From positions 157,487,167 to 157,551,166 of the forward strand of contig NC_080672.1 of the NCBI RefSeq assembly GCF_030247195.1: a stretch of DNA of 64,000 nt, written 5' to 3'. Position numbers and translations under genes: made by a program. The notes below the pieces were generated by a model. The model searched no databases. It worked only from the letters and a program-made list of their open reading frames with translations, and had not been told where the DNA came from. This stretch comes from Topomyia yanbarensis. Its lineage: Eukaryota > Arthropoda > Insecta > Diptera > Culicidae. Positions 24,030 through 36,011 of the stretch are shown here, piece after piece (within the stretch, counting starts at the first letter, position 1; each line of letters starts with the position of its first letter).

Positions 24030-24073
24030 TCACGAAGTCATACGATTTTCTGAGAAATCGTATGACTTCGTGA
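24030..24073. repeat. Perfect 19-bp hairpin
   Basis: TCACGAAGTCATACGATTT (24030-24048), loop TCTGAG, exact reverse complement 24055-24073. Flanks do not pair. Either strand would give a very stable RNA hairpin. Confidence 0.85.
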
Positions 24074-24448
24074 AGGACCCCCACGGTATTAATAGCTCTG
24101 GGTGTTTCTACTATCCAACATCCACCTCACGACTGAAAGCAAGCTTGATCCAAGGGGTATATACATCAACTCTCGACAAACATACACTTTTAGAAAAAAT
24201 GAAAATTACATTTGACGTAAACAACGTAGCGACGTATTTTTCTGTCTTATAATAGGATTTTACATGTTATGATATGTAAAAATTAAAATTGTGACTCTTT
24301 TAATGTAAAACTCAGACTGAAAAACCTGGGAACAGCCGCGTTGATCATATTTTTACATGCAATCAAATGTAAATTTATGTGAATTGGGACGCTCCTTTTA
24401 TGTGCATCTGGCAAGACCTAAAGTTACGAGATTTTTTTTTGCTATGTA

Positions 24449-24657
24449 TGATTACGGCCTAAAAGCCAACTGTCAAAATCCACTTTGAATGGAAATTCCG
24501 GACAAACCGTTACACGCCAATCACAGATATTGGTAGTAAACGAAAGAGAAAAGTTTTCTCTTTCATAAACTGTTGTGAACTGTGTTCGGCTAGTAACGGT
24601 TTGTCCGGAATTTCCATTCAAAGTGGATTTTGACAGTTGGCTTTTAGGCCGTAATCA
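24449..24657. mobile_element. TA-flanked MITE with 65-bp perfect arms
   Basis: The arms 24449-24513 and 24593-24657 are exact reverse complements beginning TGATTACGGCCTAAAAGCCA. TA flanks both ends (24447-24448, 24658-24659). The internal loop is 79 bp. Perfect arms indicate a recent insertion or arm homogenisation. Confidence 0.85.
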
Positions 24658-24659
24658 TA

Positions 24660-25683
24660 TGTTTGTCGAGAACTGAACTTACAAATTAGAATAGGAAATA
24701 GGTCTATCATTATAGAGTAAATTCACCAAATGTTTACTAAAACGAATTATTCTAATTACATAGACGTGTTTTCATAACACAATGTCAAAAGTCGGTTTAG
24801 TTTTGTCTCTGAAACGTCAGTAGAGTAATATTTTTATGCAACGTTTTAAATTTTAGCTGTTGTAAAATACGAAGTGAGAATGGTAAGGTGTTTTTATACC
24901 AACTATATGCATATGGCGTGGTTGTTTGCTTAACATGTCGTGTTTTGACTAAACCACCCATTTCTCATAAAGCAAACAACATAACCTAAAACAAATTATT
25001 AGCGTTAGCTTCATTTTTGCTTCGTTCCTAAGAAGCGTTACATTAAAAAATCTGGCCTGTTAAAGGTAAAATACTAGTATTCAAGCCAAGCGAAAAATTG
25101 AGTGCAACGCACGCTTATTCATCCTACTATTGAAGTTGATGCGTTGAATAGAGATAGCAGGCACTGCTCTAACTAATGTGTTCAAATGGGCGGGATGAAT
25201 AATGATGCTAAAATGAAATAAATCTCAGTCACCCCATGTAAAAAAAAATTCACTATAATATTTTTGTTCATTAGGGAGATATTAACGCGCAAAGCTGACA
25301 TGTTGTGAACCTAAAAAAATAAAAAATTAAAAATACTCTTTTTGGCTATTTAAGAAAACATCTTTTTTCTTATTGATTTTCAGCTCAAAATAGCAAAAAA
25401 ATGTTTTCAAAATAGAGAAAATGTTTAAGCCTTTAACATAGAATAATCTTTAAACCACGCGCAAAGTTTCAGTACGATTTTGACCGTTTATGCGATAATT
25501 CTCCCTTAATTCAAATCGGTTAGAAAGTAACGTAAGAGGATTTTATACCTACATTTATTGCATTTGCATAAGAAGCAAAGGGTAGAGAAAAAGAGAAGCC
25601 AATTTTAAAAAATAAAGCAAGATAACCGACACGCTACTGCTACTGGCAGTGTTGAATCAAGCTGAAGAGTGTAAATTCTTGTA
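24660..25683. other. Unassigned AT-rich sequence
   Basis: No ORF with coding character and no matched repeat ends. Confidence 0.4.
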
Positions 25684-26479
25684 GGGGAAGATGGGGTAAA
25701 ACGCACCCCATAAGGAAATATGATCATAACTCAGCTATTGAACATCAATCGGGAGATTTTAATTAATGATATCGTTTTGCCAACATATTCCTCTCTAATC
25801 ACAATCATAGCGCTTTGCAAAATAATCAAGAACATGAAAAATATTTGATTCTTCAAAATCATTAAAAATTGCCTTTTGAAAAATAAGCGGGGTAAAACGC
25901 ACCTGTTCGGGGTAAAATGCACCACAACAACGGGGCATAATGCACTACAACAACGGGGCAGAATGCACCGCAACGACGGGGCAGTAGTTTTGTTTTCTAA
26001 CGAGATTTCATAAAAGTGAGCCATTAAACAGCCTTAGGGTATGCAATTAGTAGGTTTTCAGAACAATTTTTCCGTTCTCGATTAAAAATCAGCCAAATCA
26101 AAGAAGAGAGCATTTTGCCCCCGATGGAGCAGAGATATAAATTTAGCAAAAAGTTAATTATTTTGTATACAGTGCGACAGAATAATGAACAACGGTATAA
26201 ATAGAACTAGAATGCACTGATATAATAATACAAATTGCATTTATATGAGCTGAAAATCCTTGTTGCACGAACCACGATAATGACATGAGAAGAGCACGTT
26301 ATTGTCTTTTGTTTATTTCTCGAGTTGCTATTGATGTACGGTTATCAAACTTTAACAAAGTTTTTTTTACTATGGTAGACTTCCGACTGGTGTTACCCTT
26401 TTCTAGAAATTTTCAGCAGCTTTCGATATAAGCAAGGGGTGCATTTTGCAGCGGGGATGCGTTTTACCCCATCTTCCCC
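25684..26479. mobile_element. TA-flanked TIR element with internal minisatellite
   Basis: GGGGAAGATGGGGTAAAACG at the left and its inverted copy at the right (26456-26479), flanked by TA. At 25890-25985 four to five units of about 24 bp (GGGGYANAATGCACYRCAAC) repeat a version of the terminal motif. The minus-strand 97-codon ORF across it is a by-product of the repeat. Confidence 0.8.
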
Positions 26480-27080
26480 TATAGGCAGGTACATATATTC
26501 AATCAATACGGCCATCTCGAAACCGCTTTCAACAGACAGCAATAGGGGAAAATCGGCAGACAATCGCGTGCAAATGACGTCTGCTTTTGGTCCATTCCAG
26601 ATTCTTCGATCGACGTTTGTAAATTGACATTCTTAAATTTATTCCACTAATTAAAAGTATTGCTCATCAATGCAGTAAGTTGGATTGGTGAATTCTCCTG
26701 TACAACTACTGCGAAGAGCACTTGGATCGCCGTGGTGTTCTGCAGCAGATTTAGAGATTAGACAACTATTTTAATTGCTGCTGGTATTTTGCCCTAAATA
26801 AAAGGCAACCGTTAGCACACTTGTTAGTATATTATGTTTTAATTGCCGCAAAGTTTTATCGTATCGATTTTATTGGCTATTTTCGGCAAAGTTAAGACAG
26901 AGATACATGAAAGCTATGAAAATGAAAGACGGATAGGTATTCAAAAGCGAATAAGCTTTATGCTTAGAGCGGATAGCTAGGACTGGGCAGGCTCATATGG
27001 ACATGATTGAAAGGAAATTTGAATAATTTCGCATCTCCCAGCGGATACAGCAAAACAAAAAAGGAAATGCCGAAGAAAAC
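26480..27080. repeat. Dispersed repeat fragment at 26860-27050
   Basis: 26864-27040 (TATCGATTTTATTGGCTATT, GAAAGACGGATAGGTATTC, GGGCAGGCTCATATGGACAT) matches 47283-47450 well, marking a dispersed repeat family. 26480-26860 shows nothing supported. Confidence 0.6.
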
Positions 27081-27084
27081 TGCT

Positions 27085-27290
27085 GCCATTGTGTTTTGAC
27101 GCGGAACGTCTTTATCACGGTTGCGCGGAACGTCTTTGCGGTTGCGTCGTCGCGGTTTGCGGTATTACCGCAACCGTGAGGGAATTACATCATCCGCAAG
27201 GTGAACTGTGCAGTTGCGAAGCGTGGATTAGGCATGTACCACGCGGTTTTACCACAACCGCACCTTTTCAGTCTCGTGTAATGTAAATGA
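27085..27290. repeat. GCGGTTGCGG-rich cluster
   Basis: Repeated GCGGTTGCG / ACCGCAACCG / GGTTTTACCACAACCGC motifs in both orientations within 200 bp, far richer in GC than the surroundings. The open frame across it (27089-27286) is Cys-rich but unlike any protein I know; I read it as repeat-derived. It may be an end of a degenerate-palindrome transposon. Confidence 0.45.
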
Positions 27291-27705
27291 AGTCATTTTT
27301 TAAGTGTTCTGTCAATGTGGCTCAAATGGTAGGATGAAAAAGGATTCATTGTACTCGACATTTCGCTGCTCTCGAACGCGAATATTTAACATTTTCTACT
27401 TTTTTTTATTGTACTACTTCTTAGAAACGAAACTTTTTAAAATTATTTTTGTCCTTTATAACAATCGACCGTGTGTGTATGTAACGGACAAACTCTCATT
27501 CTTTTTTCTCAGCAATGCAATGACTGAACCGATGTTATCCAAACCGATTTTAAATGATAAGCGGGCTTACACTCAGGCAGAACGCCATTAATTTGTTTTT
27601 GATTATGATGTCTAGTTTGCATGAGTAAAATAAACAATTACAATTACAAAATTAACTGCCGAAATTGACAACATCGATGAACACTTTTTAAATCTACAGA
27701 CAGCT
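27291..27705. other. Unassigned
   Basis: The 95-codon plus-strand frame 27304-27591 is Phe/Leu/Tyr-rich in an AT-rich stretch and is probably chance. Confidence 0.35.
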
Positions 27706-28225
27706 TAGGGGCCGTACATAAATGACGCAGCTTTTTCGGGCATTTTTTAGCCCTCCCTCCACCCTCGAAGCATTTGGTCACAAAATGCTAACCTCCCCCT
27801 CGTAATTAACGTAGCATTTACCGACCCCCCCCCCCTCCCTGTGCAACGCGGCGGGAGGATGACAAAAAAAATTACATATGTTTTTCAATTATTTTGAATA
27901 CATGTCCTTTTAAAATGTTTGACGACATTTATCAACATTTTCTTTATAACAGCATATTGCGTACAAAATAAGCCCATTTCATGACATATTTAGTGTCGAT
28001 AGTTTAGAATTTTATATGTCAAGAAGAGCATCAAGAGAATTTCTCTCGGTTCACAATCCTGCAGCTGCAGCAGATTCTAAGAAGCATACGTTCATCTAAA
28101 TTACTAAATTTCGTTTGCTTGAATCCGAAGAGAAAATTTAATGCAGTTACCAAACTAAGTCTACTAGTTAGCAACATTAGCTAACTAATGTAGCAAGTTA
28201 AATCCGCATTCTGAATCTTTTCGTA

Positions 28226-28539
28226 CACACCAAAAAAATCTGAATTTTATCGTTGACGTAATTACAAACATGACACAATTCAACAAACCGTAATTTAAGA
28301 TATGACGGAACATTACCGTGTTCCGTTTAATTTTACATGAAACGTATACTTTACATGCGCAATAACATAAAATTACACTTCCTACCATGCAGAACAAACG
28401 CTGTATGTGGAGTAAAATTACATGATTTACGAAATTAAACGTCATGTAAAATAAAAATCAAACGTAAAACTAAGTCAGTTTTATGCTCGTATATGTCAGG
28501 GTCAGGAGACGTAAATTTACACTATTTTTTCTAGATGTG
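28226..28539. mobile_element. MITE family A, intact copy
   Basis: 314 bp with TA at both ends; termini CACACC-AAAAAAATC and, reversed, CACATCTAGAAAAAATA. The internal sequence (TGACACAATTCAACAAACCG, ATGACGGAACATTACCGTG) recurs at 55828-55980 / 58330-58467, 60427-60742 and 62427-62739. It serves as the uninterrupted reference for the other copies. Confidence 0.85.
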
Positions 28540-28607
28540 TATTTTTGCGAGCTGGTAAGTTCGCGAATCGTAAAATTTACCTCATGGAAAACCACATGAA
28601 AAGTAAT

Positions 28608-29519
28608 GGTAATTGTTCCGAATCGCGGCTTTTTCGAAAAGAGGGTTAATTTCTTTTGGAAATGGTTCTAAATGGCCTATTTTATAACAAGCAATGAAAA
28701 AAATTTGGGGGGAAAGCTTTAAAGTAGTTTAAACTGGAAAAATAAGTTGTTCCCACTTACCTTACTAACAATGGCATTGCTCATGAGAAAGTGACGTTAA
28801 GGGTGGAGATAGTCTGATGCGGCTTTGCCGCATAGTCGAGTCCAAGGATTCGAAGCGGCGCAAAGCCGCTGAGAAACCGACGGACGAGATAGTTTTCATC
28901 TTGCTATCGAAGGGTGCAATCAAACGAGTAATCCACTCGTTTGCCCGGTATACTTAAACATAGGGGCTATAGGACAGCACTTGAATGAAGCGATGTGGCG
29001 TAGCCACATTCGGCACTAACAAAATTTTATTGTTGTAAATGAATACTATCCTATTGTTACTAAATAAAACATTGTTAATGCCTAATGTGGCTACGCCACA
29101 TCGCTTTTTGTCATGCTGTCCGACTTCGCTGCCGCTCAGTCGGACTTAAACTAGAGATAGCCCCTATGTTTGAGTATACCGGGCAAACGAGTGGATTACA
29201 GGTTTGATTGCACCCTTCGATAGCAAGATCAAAACCACCTCGTCCGTCGGTTTCTCAGCGGCTTTGCGCCGCTTCGAACCCTCGGACTCGACTATGCGGC
29301 AAAGCCGCATCACACTACATTCACCCTTAACGTCACTTTCTCATGAGCAATGCCACTGTTAGTAAGGTAACTGGGAACAACTTATTTTTCCAGTTTAAAC
29401 TACTTTAAAGCTTTCCCCCCCAATTTTTTTCATTGCTTGTTGTAAAATAGGCCATTTAGAACCATTTCCAAAAGAAATTAACGCTCTTTTCGAAAAAGCC
29501 GCGATTCGGAACAATTACC
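28608..29519. mobile_element. Foldback element with 8-bp TSD and clustered hairpins
   Basis: Exact 8-bp duplication AAAGTAAT (28600-28607, 29520-29527). The ends GGTAATTGTTCCGAATCGCG and its inverse lead into arms of about 400 bp each that pair nearly throughout. Within each arm are small GC-rich palindromes: ATGCGGCTTTGCCGCAT, AGCGGCGCAAAGCCGCT, AAACGAGT/ACTCGTTT, GATGTGGCGTAGCCACATT and, on the right arm, TCCGACT/AGTCGGA. No ORF remains. The TSD length suggests hAT-type transposition; the structure is foldback-like. Confidence 0.85.
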
Positions 29520-29736
29520 AAAGTAATTTGTGTGAATTTAAATTTATTTGTCCTGGGAATGGAGAAATATTAAATTGTTTTCTCTAATCAATGGGTTTTG
29601 ATGCCAGCTAAAAAAATTTAAGCTTAATACTACGTCGCACAACTTCTGACCATCCCCTTCACCTCGTCATACTTCGTCACAAATTTGCTGTATCCTCCCT
29701 ACCCCCCAAAATGCTACGTCATTTATTCATGGCCAC

Positions 29737-30489
29737 TAACCAATTATTTTAAATAATATCAAAACGTTTTCTAAAGCATGAAATGTTACAATTTTGTCAT
29801 TTTTATTCGTTCACTAAGATTATGCCTTAAAGTGACATGCATTCTTATCATTTTTTTCACAATGTATATCTACGTATAAACTGACACTTGTTTTGAAAAT
29901 TAATGTTAGATTTTGGTTACAAATGCAGGAAATTCTGAATTGATCCCAACAGTAATAACAGTAAGATACGTTATCACTTATTAACTATAACTGTAAAATC
30001 AAGAAATTTGATGTCCATTTTTCAAATATTTAGTTACGTATTTTTTTCCAACCACTTTCCCTAGGACATTCTGCATTTATTAAAATGGTTGATATGACCA
30101 GTGATGCTATTTAGGACAACAAGTGGTACGGGTTTATGAAAATAGGTAATTTGGTATCCATATCGGTAGTATTTGGTTTATTTTGTATTATGGTCACTTC
30201 GCTCTAAGGTTCAGAGGCTGATAGGAGTAAACAATTAGAACAAATGCATATTACGCGGCTATAAATGACCTAGAAATAATGTTCTGAGAATGTTGATCAC
30301 TGTTCTCAATTCAGGAAACTTTTAACTCTCCTAGGTCGAGAAGCAAGGCTTGATCCATAATTTACAATTTATTCATTGCAAAGATCGAAACAAACGCATA
30401 CAATTCATAAATGGTAACTGTAAGACTACATAATAATCATAATAAAACATCACTTAACATCCTATTTATACCAATTTGAGGAATATAAC
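29737..30489. other. Unassigned
   Basis: No ORF of note and no paired ends. Confidence 0.4.
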
Positions 30490-30497
30490 AAACACTT

Positions 30498-31526
30498 TAG
30501 GGTTGCCACCTCTGGAGAGGCTTTGACCCGGTGTTTTTTACTGATTTGGGGGGGGGGGGGGGGTGGTGGATTTTGAGCGGAACGAGACAGAAATTGGAAT
30601 CAAAGCGATTGCTAGGCATTTTAGAGCACTTTAATCGCTTTTTATTACCACATTAAAGTAAAACTGTAAATTTTTCACGATTGAGAACGGTTTTATCGGT
30701 TTAATGTGGTATAGTATTACACTTCCCCGACTAAGTGCCAAGAGTACAAAAGCACCAGCTACTCTCACTGTGGAGGTCGAACGAGCATTGCTCTCCTCCA
30801 CAACTAACAGGAGAAGGAGAGCAAAGGAGGCAGAGCTGTGACATCATACTATGTGGTGTCGGTTATTCGTCACCAACAAATTTTAATTTCGCAACAAAGG
30901 GGCAAAACTCACCTCCCTAGCCCAGTTAAGGATCGCTGCTGGAGTAGCAACAACACCGCAAGAACTCGTTTGATGTTGACCTAGTCAGTTGGATTAAAAC
31001 AAATCTGCCAGACCTTAGTGCAGCTGGTGATAAGCACCACTAAGAGTGAAATGATTTGGTAAAATTGCAGTAAAATAACTTTTTTACACCATTTTTAGCG
31101 ACTTAGTGGAATGCAACCCTCCGGAAGACGCGCATATGGCTTACCGAACGAGCAGCCCCTGGTCCCTTATGACGACTTCGCTAGATTTTCAGAGCAGCGT
31201 GCACTCAGTTCACTAGCGCGACTTCCGGAAGGTTAATTTGTAGTAAATTTTATTTGTTTTTCATTTTCATTGCTTTGTGAAAGAAATTAGCAATATTTGG
31301 TAAACTCTTCACCACCTTGAAACGAAAGTCGGGAAAAATAAATCTGAACCAGAGTAATAGTTAATTTAGACTTTTTAAATATTTTGTAAAGAATCAATTA
31401 ATTCCAAAAAATTGAACCTATGCTTCTTCCCACCAAACCCGGAGAAATTGATGTAAAACCCGGAGACCCGGAGATCGCTCCCGAAAACTGGAGTCTCCAG
31501 GTCAAACCCGGAGGAGTGGCAACCCT
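30498..31526. mobile_element. hAT-type non-autonomous element
   Basis: Exact 8-bp TSD AAACACTT (30490-30497, 31527-31534). Termini TAGGGTTGCCAC and its inverse (GTGGCAACCCT), followed on both sides by CTCC/GGAG and TTTGACC/GGTCAAA motifs. It contains a run of G at 30548-30562 and the smaller inverted-repeat element 31115-31234. No transposase frame is seen. Confidence 0.8.
31115..31234. mobile_element. Small TIR element, 120 bp
   Basis: AACCCTCCGGAAGACGCGC at the left and AACCTTCCGGAAGTCGCGC (reversed) at the right, about 19 bp with two mismatches. It lies inside the hAT-type element and so is probably younger. Confidence 0.65.
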
Positions 31527-31534
31527 AAACACTT

Positions 31535-31954
31535 ACTTTTTCTCATTTTTTGTAGTGTGTTTACCGTAAATACTCAACTACTCATTTAGCGTTGATGGCG
31601 TGTGTTGGAGGATTTGTGGGCACGATATAAATAAAATAAATGCATTGTTATTGATTCCCTAGCGGTACTGTTTTGCTAGCAATGGGTACTGTTTCAACTC
31701 TCCTCTGTTTCAAATCTCCTCTGTTTCTTCTACCGTTCTCCAATAGATATCTAGAAATAATACCAGAAAATGTCAAAAAAAAAAAGAATTTTTTGTACAT
31801 TACACTCAAGAACTAGGATCACTGAACTTCAAATTTGAAACTGTATGATGTTTTACATATGGCGGAAGTACCTTCAAAGACAGTGAAATGAACTTTTGGG
31901 AAATCAAGATTGAATATGAGATATGAAGAACTAAAAATTGGCGTAAAGTCGCTT
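31535..31954. other. Unassigned
   Basis: No feature is supported. Confidence 0.35.
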
Positions 31955-32992
31955 CCAAAGGAGGGCTACTTTACGACAATGGTTTTCTTCCAAAATCATG
32001 TAAATTTCTTGATTAATTATTAAGGATTATGCTCGTTGTATATGTGTTAATTGTACTGAATTTCGTGCTCGTACGAATAAAAGGGTATATTCAATAACTG
32101 CGTAACTCGAATCCAGTAACCTTATTTTGGAGAGTCAATAAGTCCTAAAACGAGCAAGACGAGAAAAACACTGTGCAAGATATTTTTTTTTCCATTGAGC
32201 CTTATGATTTAGACAACCTCGCTATTTGGTAATTTTCTCGAAGTATTTTTAATTGTGTTCCGACGTGCGAAGACATTTCCAACCAAATTGCGAATTAAAC
32301 TGTTATATTTAATGTACATGTCAGGTCATCCACCTTTGATGAGATATCCATTTCCAATATACTGAGGAGATTTTTTTGTTTATTAATGCTTTAACCATGA
32401 GATCTTTTGCAGAACTATTCTAGGTTGCCCTTTCAGTCATTCCACAATGAATTGCTTCAATACACATTGTTTAAATACTTCTAGAAACGATATCGTTTTT
32501 ATGTTTTATATATTCATATAAATATATATTCAACTACTCAACTTACAGAAACTGATTTTTTCAAAACTGTCAAACTAGTACGATAATGAAAATCTGACTC
32601 AAATTTTAGAATCAAATCTAAAAATAAAAGTACATTTTTAAAACAAATATACAGATTGTATAATATATACTTGGGTAAAGCTAGGCGCAACGTAGCTCCA
32701 TTTTTAGATAAAATGAACATATAACCACCAATTACCAAACAATCAAAAATAAGAGCAAGAAGTACCAACATAAATAATTGCTTTACATTACCAAGGTAAT
32801 TTTACGTAATCTATCTCGTCTTATCTAATGATTTGATTAGCATATCTGCATTCTCGTAACCCTATTTTATATTTGTTTTGAGCCAGCGAATAATGCAATG
32901 ATTAGCTTTTGTCAAAATATTACCTTGAGTGTAACCTGGAAGCTCAAACATTATTATTTAATTTTGACGTAAAGTAGCCCCCGATGACGGTG
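31955..32992. repeat. Probable decayed TIR element
   Basis: GGGCTACTTTACGAC (about 31971-31986) and the inverted GGGGGCTACTTTACGTC (32966-32983) resemble each other and the ends of the element at 33715-34864. The left outer end is degraded, so the limits are approximate. Confidence 0.4.
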
Positions 32993-33712
32993 TTTTGTCT
33001 TTGAAGTGAACTTGCATATTAATTTAAGTAGTTCATTCATTATTGAGTAAAATCACAAAATGTCGAGATCGAATTCCTTGAATCAGGCAGATGTGTTTTA
33101 AAATCCTTATATCGAAAATCGGTTCAGTTTTGCCCCTGAAACACCAGTAAAGCTATAATCTTTATATAACGGTCTCACTTTTGTTATTGAATATTGGTAT
33201 GAGGAATCAAAATATAAAATGTTTAATATTTTCGCCGTTCGTGAATCGATTTTGACAATCTATAGCTTGTTCGAGAGGCATCTTTATAAGCTTTTTTGTA
33301 CTCAACATAACCTATTTGACTTGTTTGAAAGTTATATGCTTAAAACATGTTGTGTTTTGACAAAATGACCCATATCTTGGAAAGTAAACAACATATCCAA
33401 AAACAAACATAATAGCGTCAAATGGTCACGATAGACCTTTCATTTGAAACTAGTTTCGTTAAGCTCGGTTCAGCCATTGCTGAGATAATTACATGACATT
33501 ATTGTACAAACATACTCAAACATGCAGACATTGTCCCAGTTTGTCTAGTTGAGTTTGTTGGTGTATGACACTCGTAAAAAGTTTTAAAAGTTTGAGCGAA
33601 AGAAATGTAAAACGAGGCAATTGTTCGAATTGAATTTCTAGCGAAATCTACCACCATGTTCTTTACAAAGCAAGTACATATTTTCCAAAGAATATATTCA
33701 CACTTTTCTTAT
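32993..33712. other. Unassigned
   Basis: AT-rich; nothing is supported. Confidence 0.35.
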
Positions 33713-33714
33713 TA

Positions 33715-34864
33715 CCGTAGTGCGGGGCTTCTTTGCGCACTTTTGATCAATTTTTCAATTTTGACGAATTATAACTCGATGGATTTGTATCATATCAGCA
33801 CAGATTTATCGTCATCGTGTATGTATTATTTATGCCAAATATGAGCAGAATTGGTTCAGGCATAAAAAAGTTGTTTCTATAGCTTTCAAAAATATATTTT
33901 GTGGACTAGCTGGGGGCTACTTTGCACACTTCTTGAATTGGATATAAAATAAAAATGGCAATATCAGTTTATTTCTAGTATGTCTGAATAGGTTTTTAAG
34001 AGTATTTAAAGATTTTTTGAATTATCAATTATAAAAATAGCCAGGTGGGATTGAAAATTTCGCAAAATAAAAAGTGAAATTATGGGCTATTTATGATGTA
34101 TATTTGAGTGCTAAATTGATGGTGTAATTAGTATACACAAGGCCACGTTCTCAAGTTATGCACTTTTTATGTAAAGAATTCTGAAATAAAGGTTCGAAAC
34201 CAGTTTTTTCACGGCCAAGATCACATTATTTCGCAACCACCAACTTTGGAGGTTCAAAGAAATTATACAACATAATACAGAGCATCTCTTGAAAAAAAAA
34301 CAATTTTGGTAATTAATTCTCTTGGACATAATTACGGAGAATAAACTCAAAACATTATTTAGAGGCTTGGTATCTTTGGTAAAGTGAGTAATAAGTTGAT
34401 AATGATATTAAAAACAACTTTTTAAAGACACAAAAATCTTCAAATGCTAATAAAAACAGATTATTGCATACTAAAAACAAATGAAAAACGCATTTTTTCA
34501 TTACACAAAAACCTTCAAATGCTCATAAAAACCGATCCTGAAACTGTACTAGAAACTAACGGAAAACGCCATTTTTCATCTTTTTTCTTCTTTTTTCCGA
34601 GAAACAATATGTGGTCTGGTACACTTAAGATTTTCCGTTTCGTTGAGCAGTCTTATTTTACGAGCCTCCAATCACTTTTGTCGACCCTTGAAGTGTTTTG
34701 TTTGTTTTGGTAAACAGTGTTAAGAAAAATGACAAAAGGCATATGCAACATGGGTAAAATGTCAAAGGTATAATAAAGCTAATAAAAGCGCGTCTGTTAG
34801 TAAATATTGAAAAATTAAAGTGTGCAAAGTAGCCCCACATATCCAAAGTAGCCCTGCACGACGG
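33715..34864. mobile_element. TA-flanked TIR element, 1,150 bp
   Basis: The left end CCGTAGTGCGGGGCTTCTTT and the inverted right end CCGTCGTGCAGGGCTACTTT match, with TA flanks (33713-33714, 34865-34866). Internal copies of the GGGGCTACTTTGCACAC motif occur at about 33911 and 34820. No transposase. Confidence 0.75.
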
Positions 34865-34866
34865 TA

Positions 34867-36011
34867 TGCGAAACAAAATCAAATCAATCATTTGATTGAG
34901 ATTGACAACCTAAACCAACGTTTATATTTTAATTGACAACCTTAAGGGGCATATTAGAACCAGTTACTCTACGTAGATCTAAATAGCCCAAATGCATTAT
35001 AGTTTTAAATGTTTTCCAAGTTTAATTCGACATAACAAGGCTAGATTATTAGAAAAAGGAATGGGATATATGTAAAATAAAATTTGAAAACCGGCCAATC
35101 TTATCAGCCGTTGCGTGCATGATTTCTAGTGTTCACTAGCAGTTGCTCACTGTTTATTTCGCTTCGTTCGTGCTGAAATGGAACAGGGATGCTGGTCCCG
35201 TATTTCATCGCTCTAACGTGATACCGCAAGCACGCGATATGGAGTGTTAACACAAAAAAGCGGATTAAAAGTCAATATTGACCTAGATGCTTCTGCGAAT
35301 CCCGAGTGCGTGTATATATCTCGCATATTCTGTGTTGGCCAACGAATTTGTCTCGCCCAATCCTCAGTGGTCGATGAGTTTCGGTTGTCTATGTTTGGGT
35401 GGTGTCGTGTGGAAAGGACATAAATTATTTGTTCTATTGATAAGTAAGCGCACGGTTTTTCGGCCTCTGTCTGGTGTACGTTGAAGCTTCCAACAAATTT
35501 AACATCACGAGATATTTCTTAAGCAAAAGCTAAGAAACTAATCCTTTGAAATATAAGCATGATTGACAGACAACTGTCTCATCGCTATGTGTTTCTGAAA
35601 TTATTAATAATAACTTGTTTGATTTGTTAGGAGGAACGATTCAGGATTCAGAATAATTTTGCTCGAGTGGAACGTCTCCCGTGTTGTTCGGTCCTGTGTT
35701 TGTGTCCTACCTTACCTGGTTCTGGTGGGAAAAGTAAGAGAGGTTCCAAGGTTAGGGAAATGGAAAATGGCAATACAAAACAGTATTCAGCCAGAATATT
35801 CACTCCAGAAGGATTCTTTCAAGGAGCAATTCGTATTTCTTTGAACAGCTGCTATTCTCCAAAAATTGTCTGAGCGACTTTTTGGCAGATATAGTTATAT
35901 TGTCGCGCTTATAATAAAATCTCTTATTGCACGCGTCTGAAACGTACAGTTAAGGACAATGCTACAGCAAGTGGCCATTTGTTTTTATTAAGATGCAGAT
36001 ACCGATCTTTA
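34867..36011 (+). other. Unassigned; weak coding stretch at 35650-35870
   Basis: 35160-35480 is GC-richer with a TATATATC motif. The frame at 35667-35873 (68 codons, ending FTPEGFFQGAIRISL) looks mildly coding but matches no family I know. It could be the 5' part of a retroelement. The rest shows nothing. Confidence 0.3.

Larger units (their letters stand above)
27708..29736. mobile_element. TIR element holding two nested MITEs
   Basis: The left end GGGGCCGTACATAAATGACG and the inverted right end (GTGGCCATGAATAAATGACG) match, with TA on both sides (27706-27707 and 29737-29738). Subterminal C-rich tracts (CCCCCCTCC-like) occur on both sides. It carries 28226-28539 and 28608-29519 as later insertions. 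No transposase is present. Confidence 0.7.

Noticed and set aside
25684..26479. CRISPR-like array at 25890-25985
   Set aside because: Units are about 24 bp with no unique spacers, and they copy the element's own terminal motif; the genome is eukaryotic.
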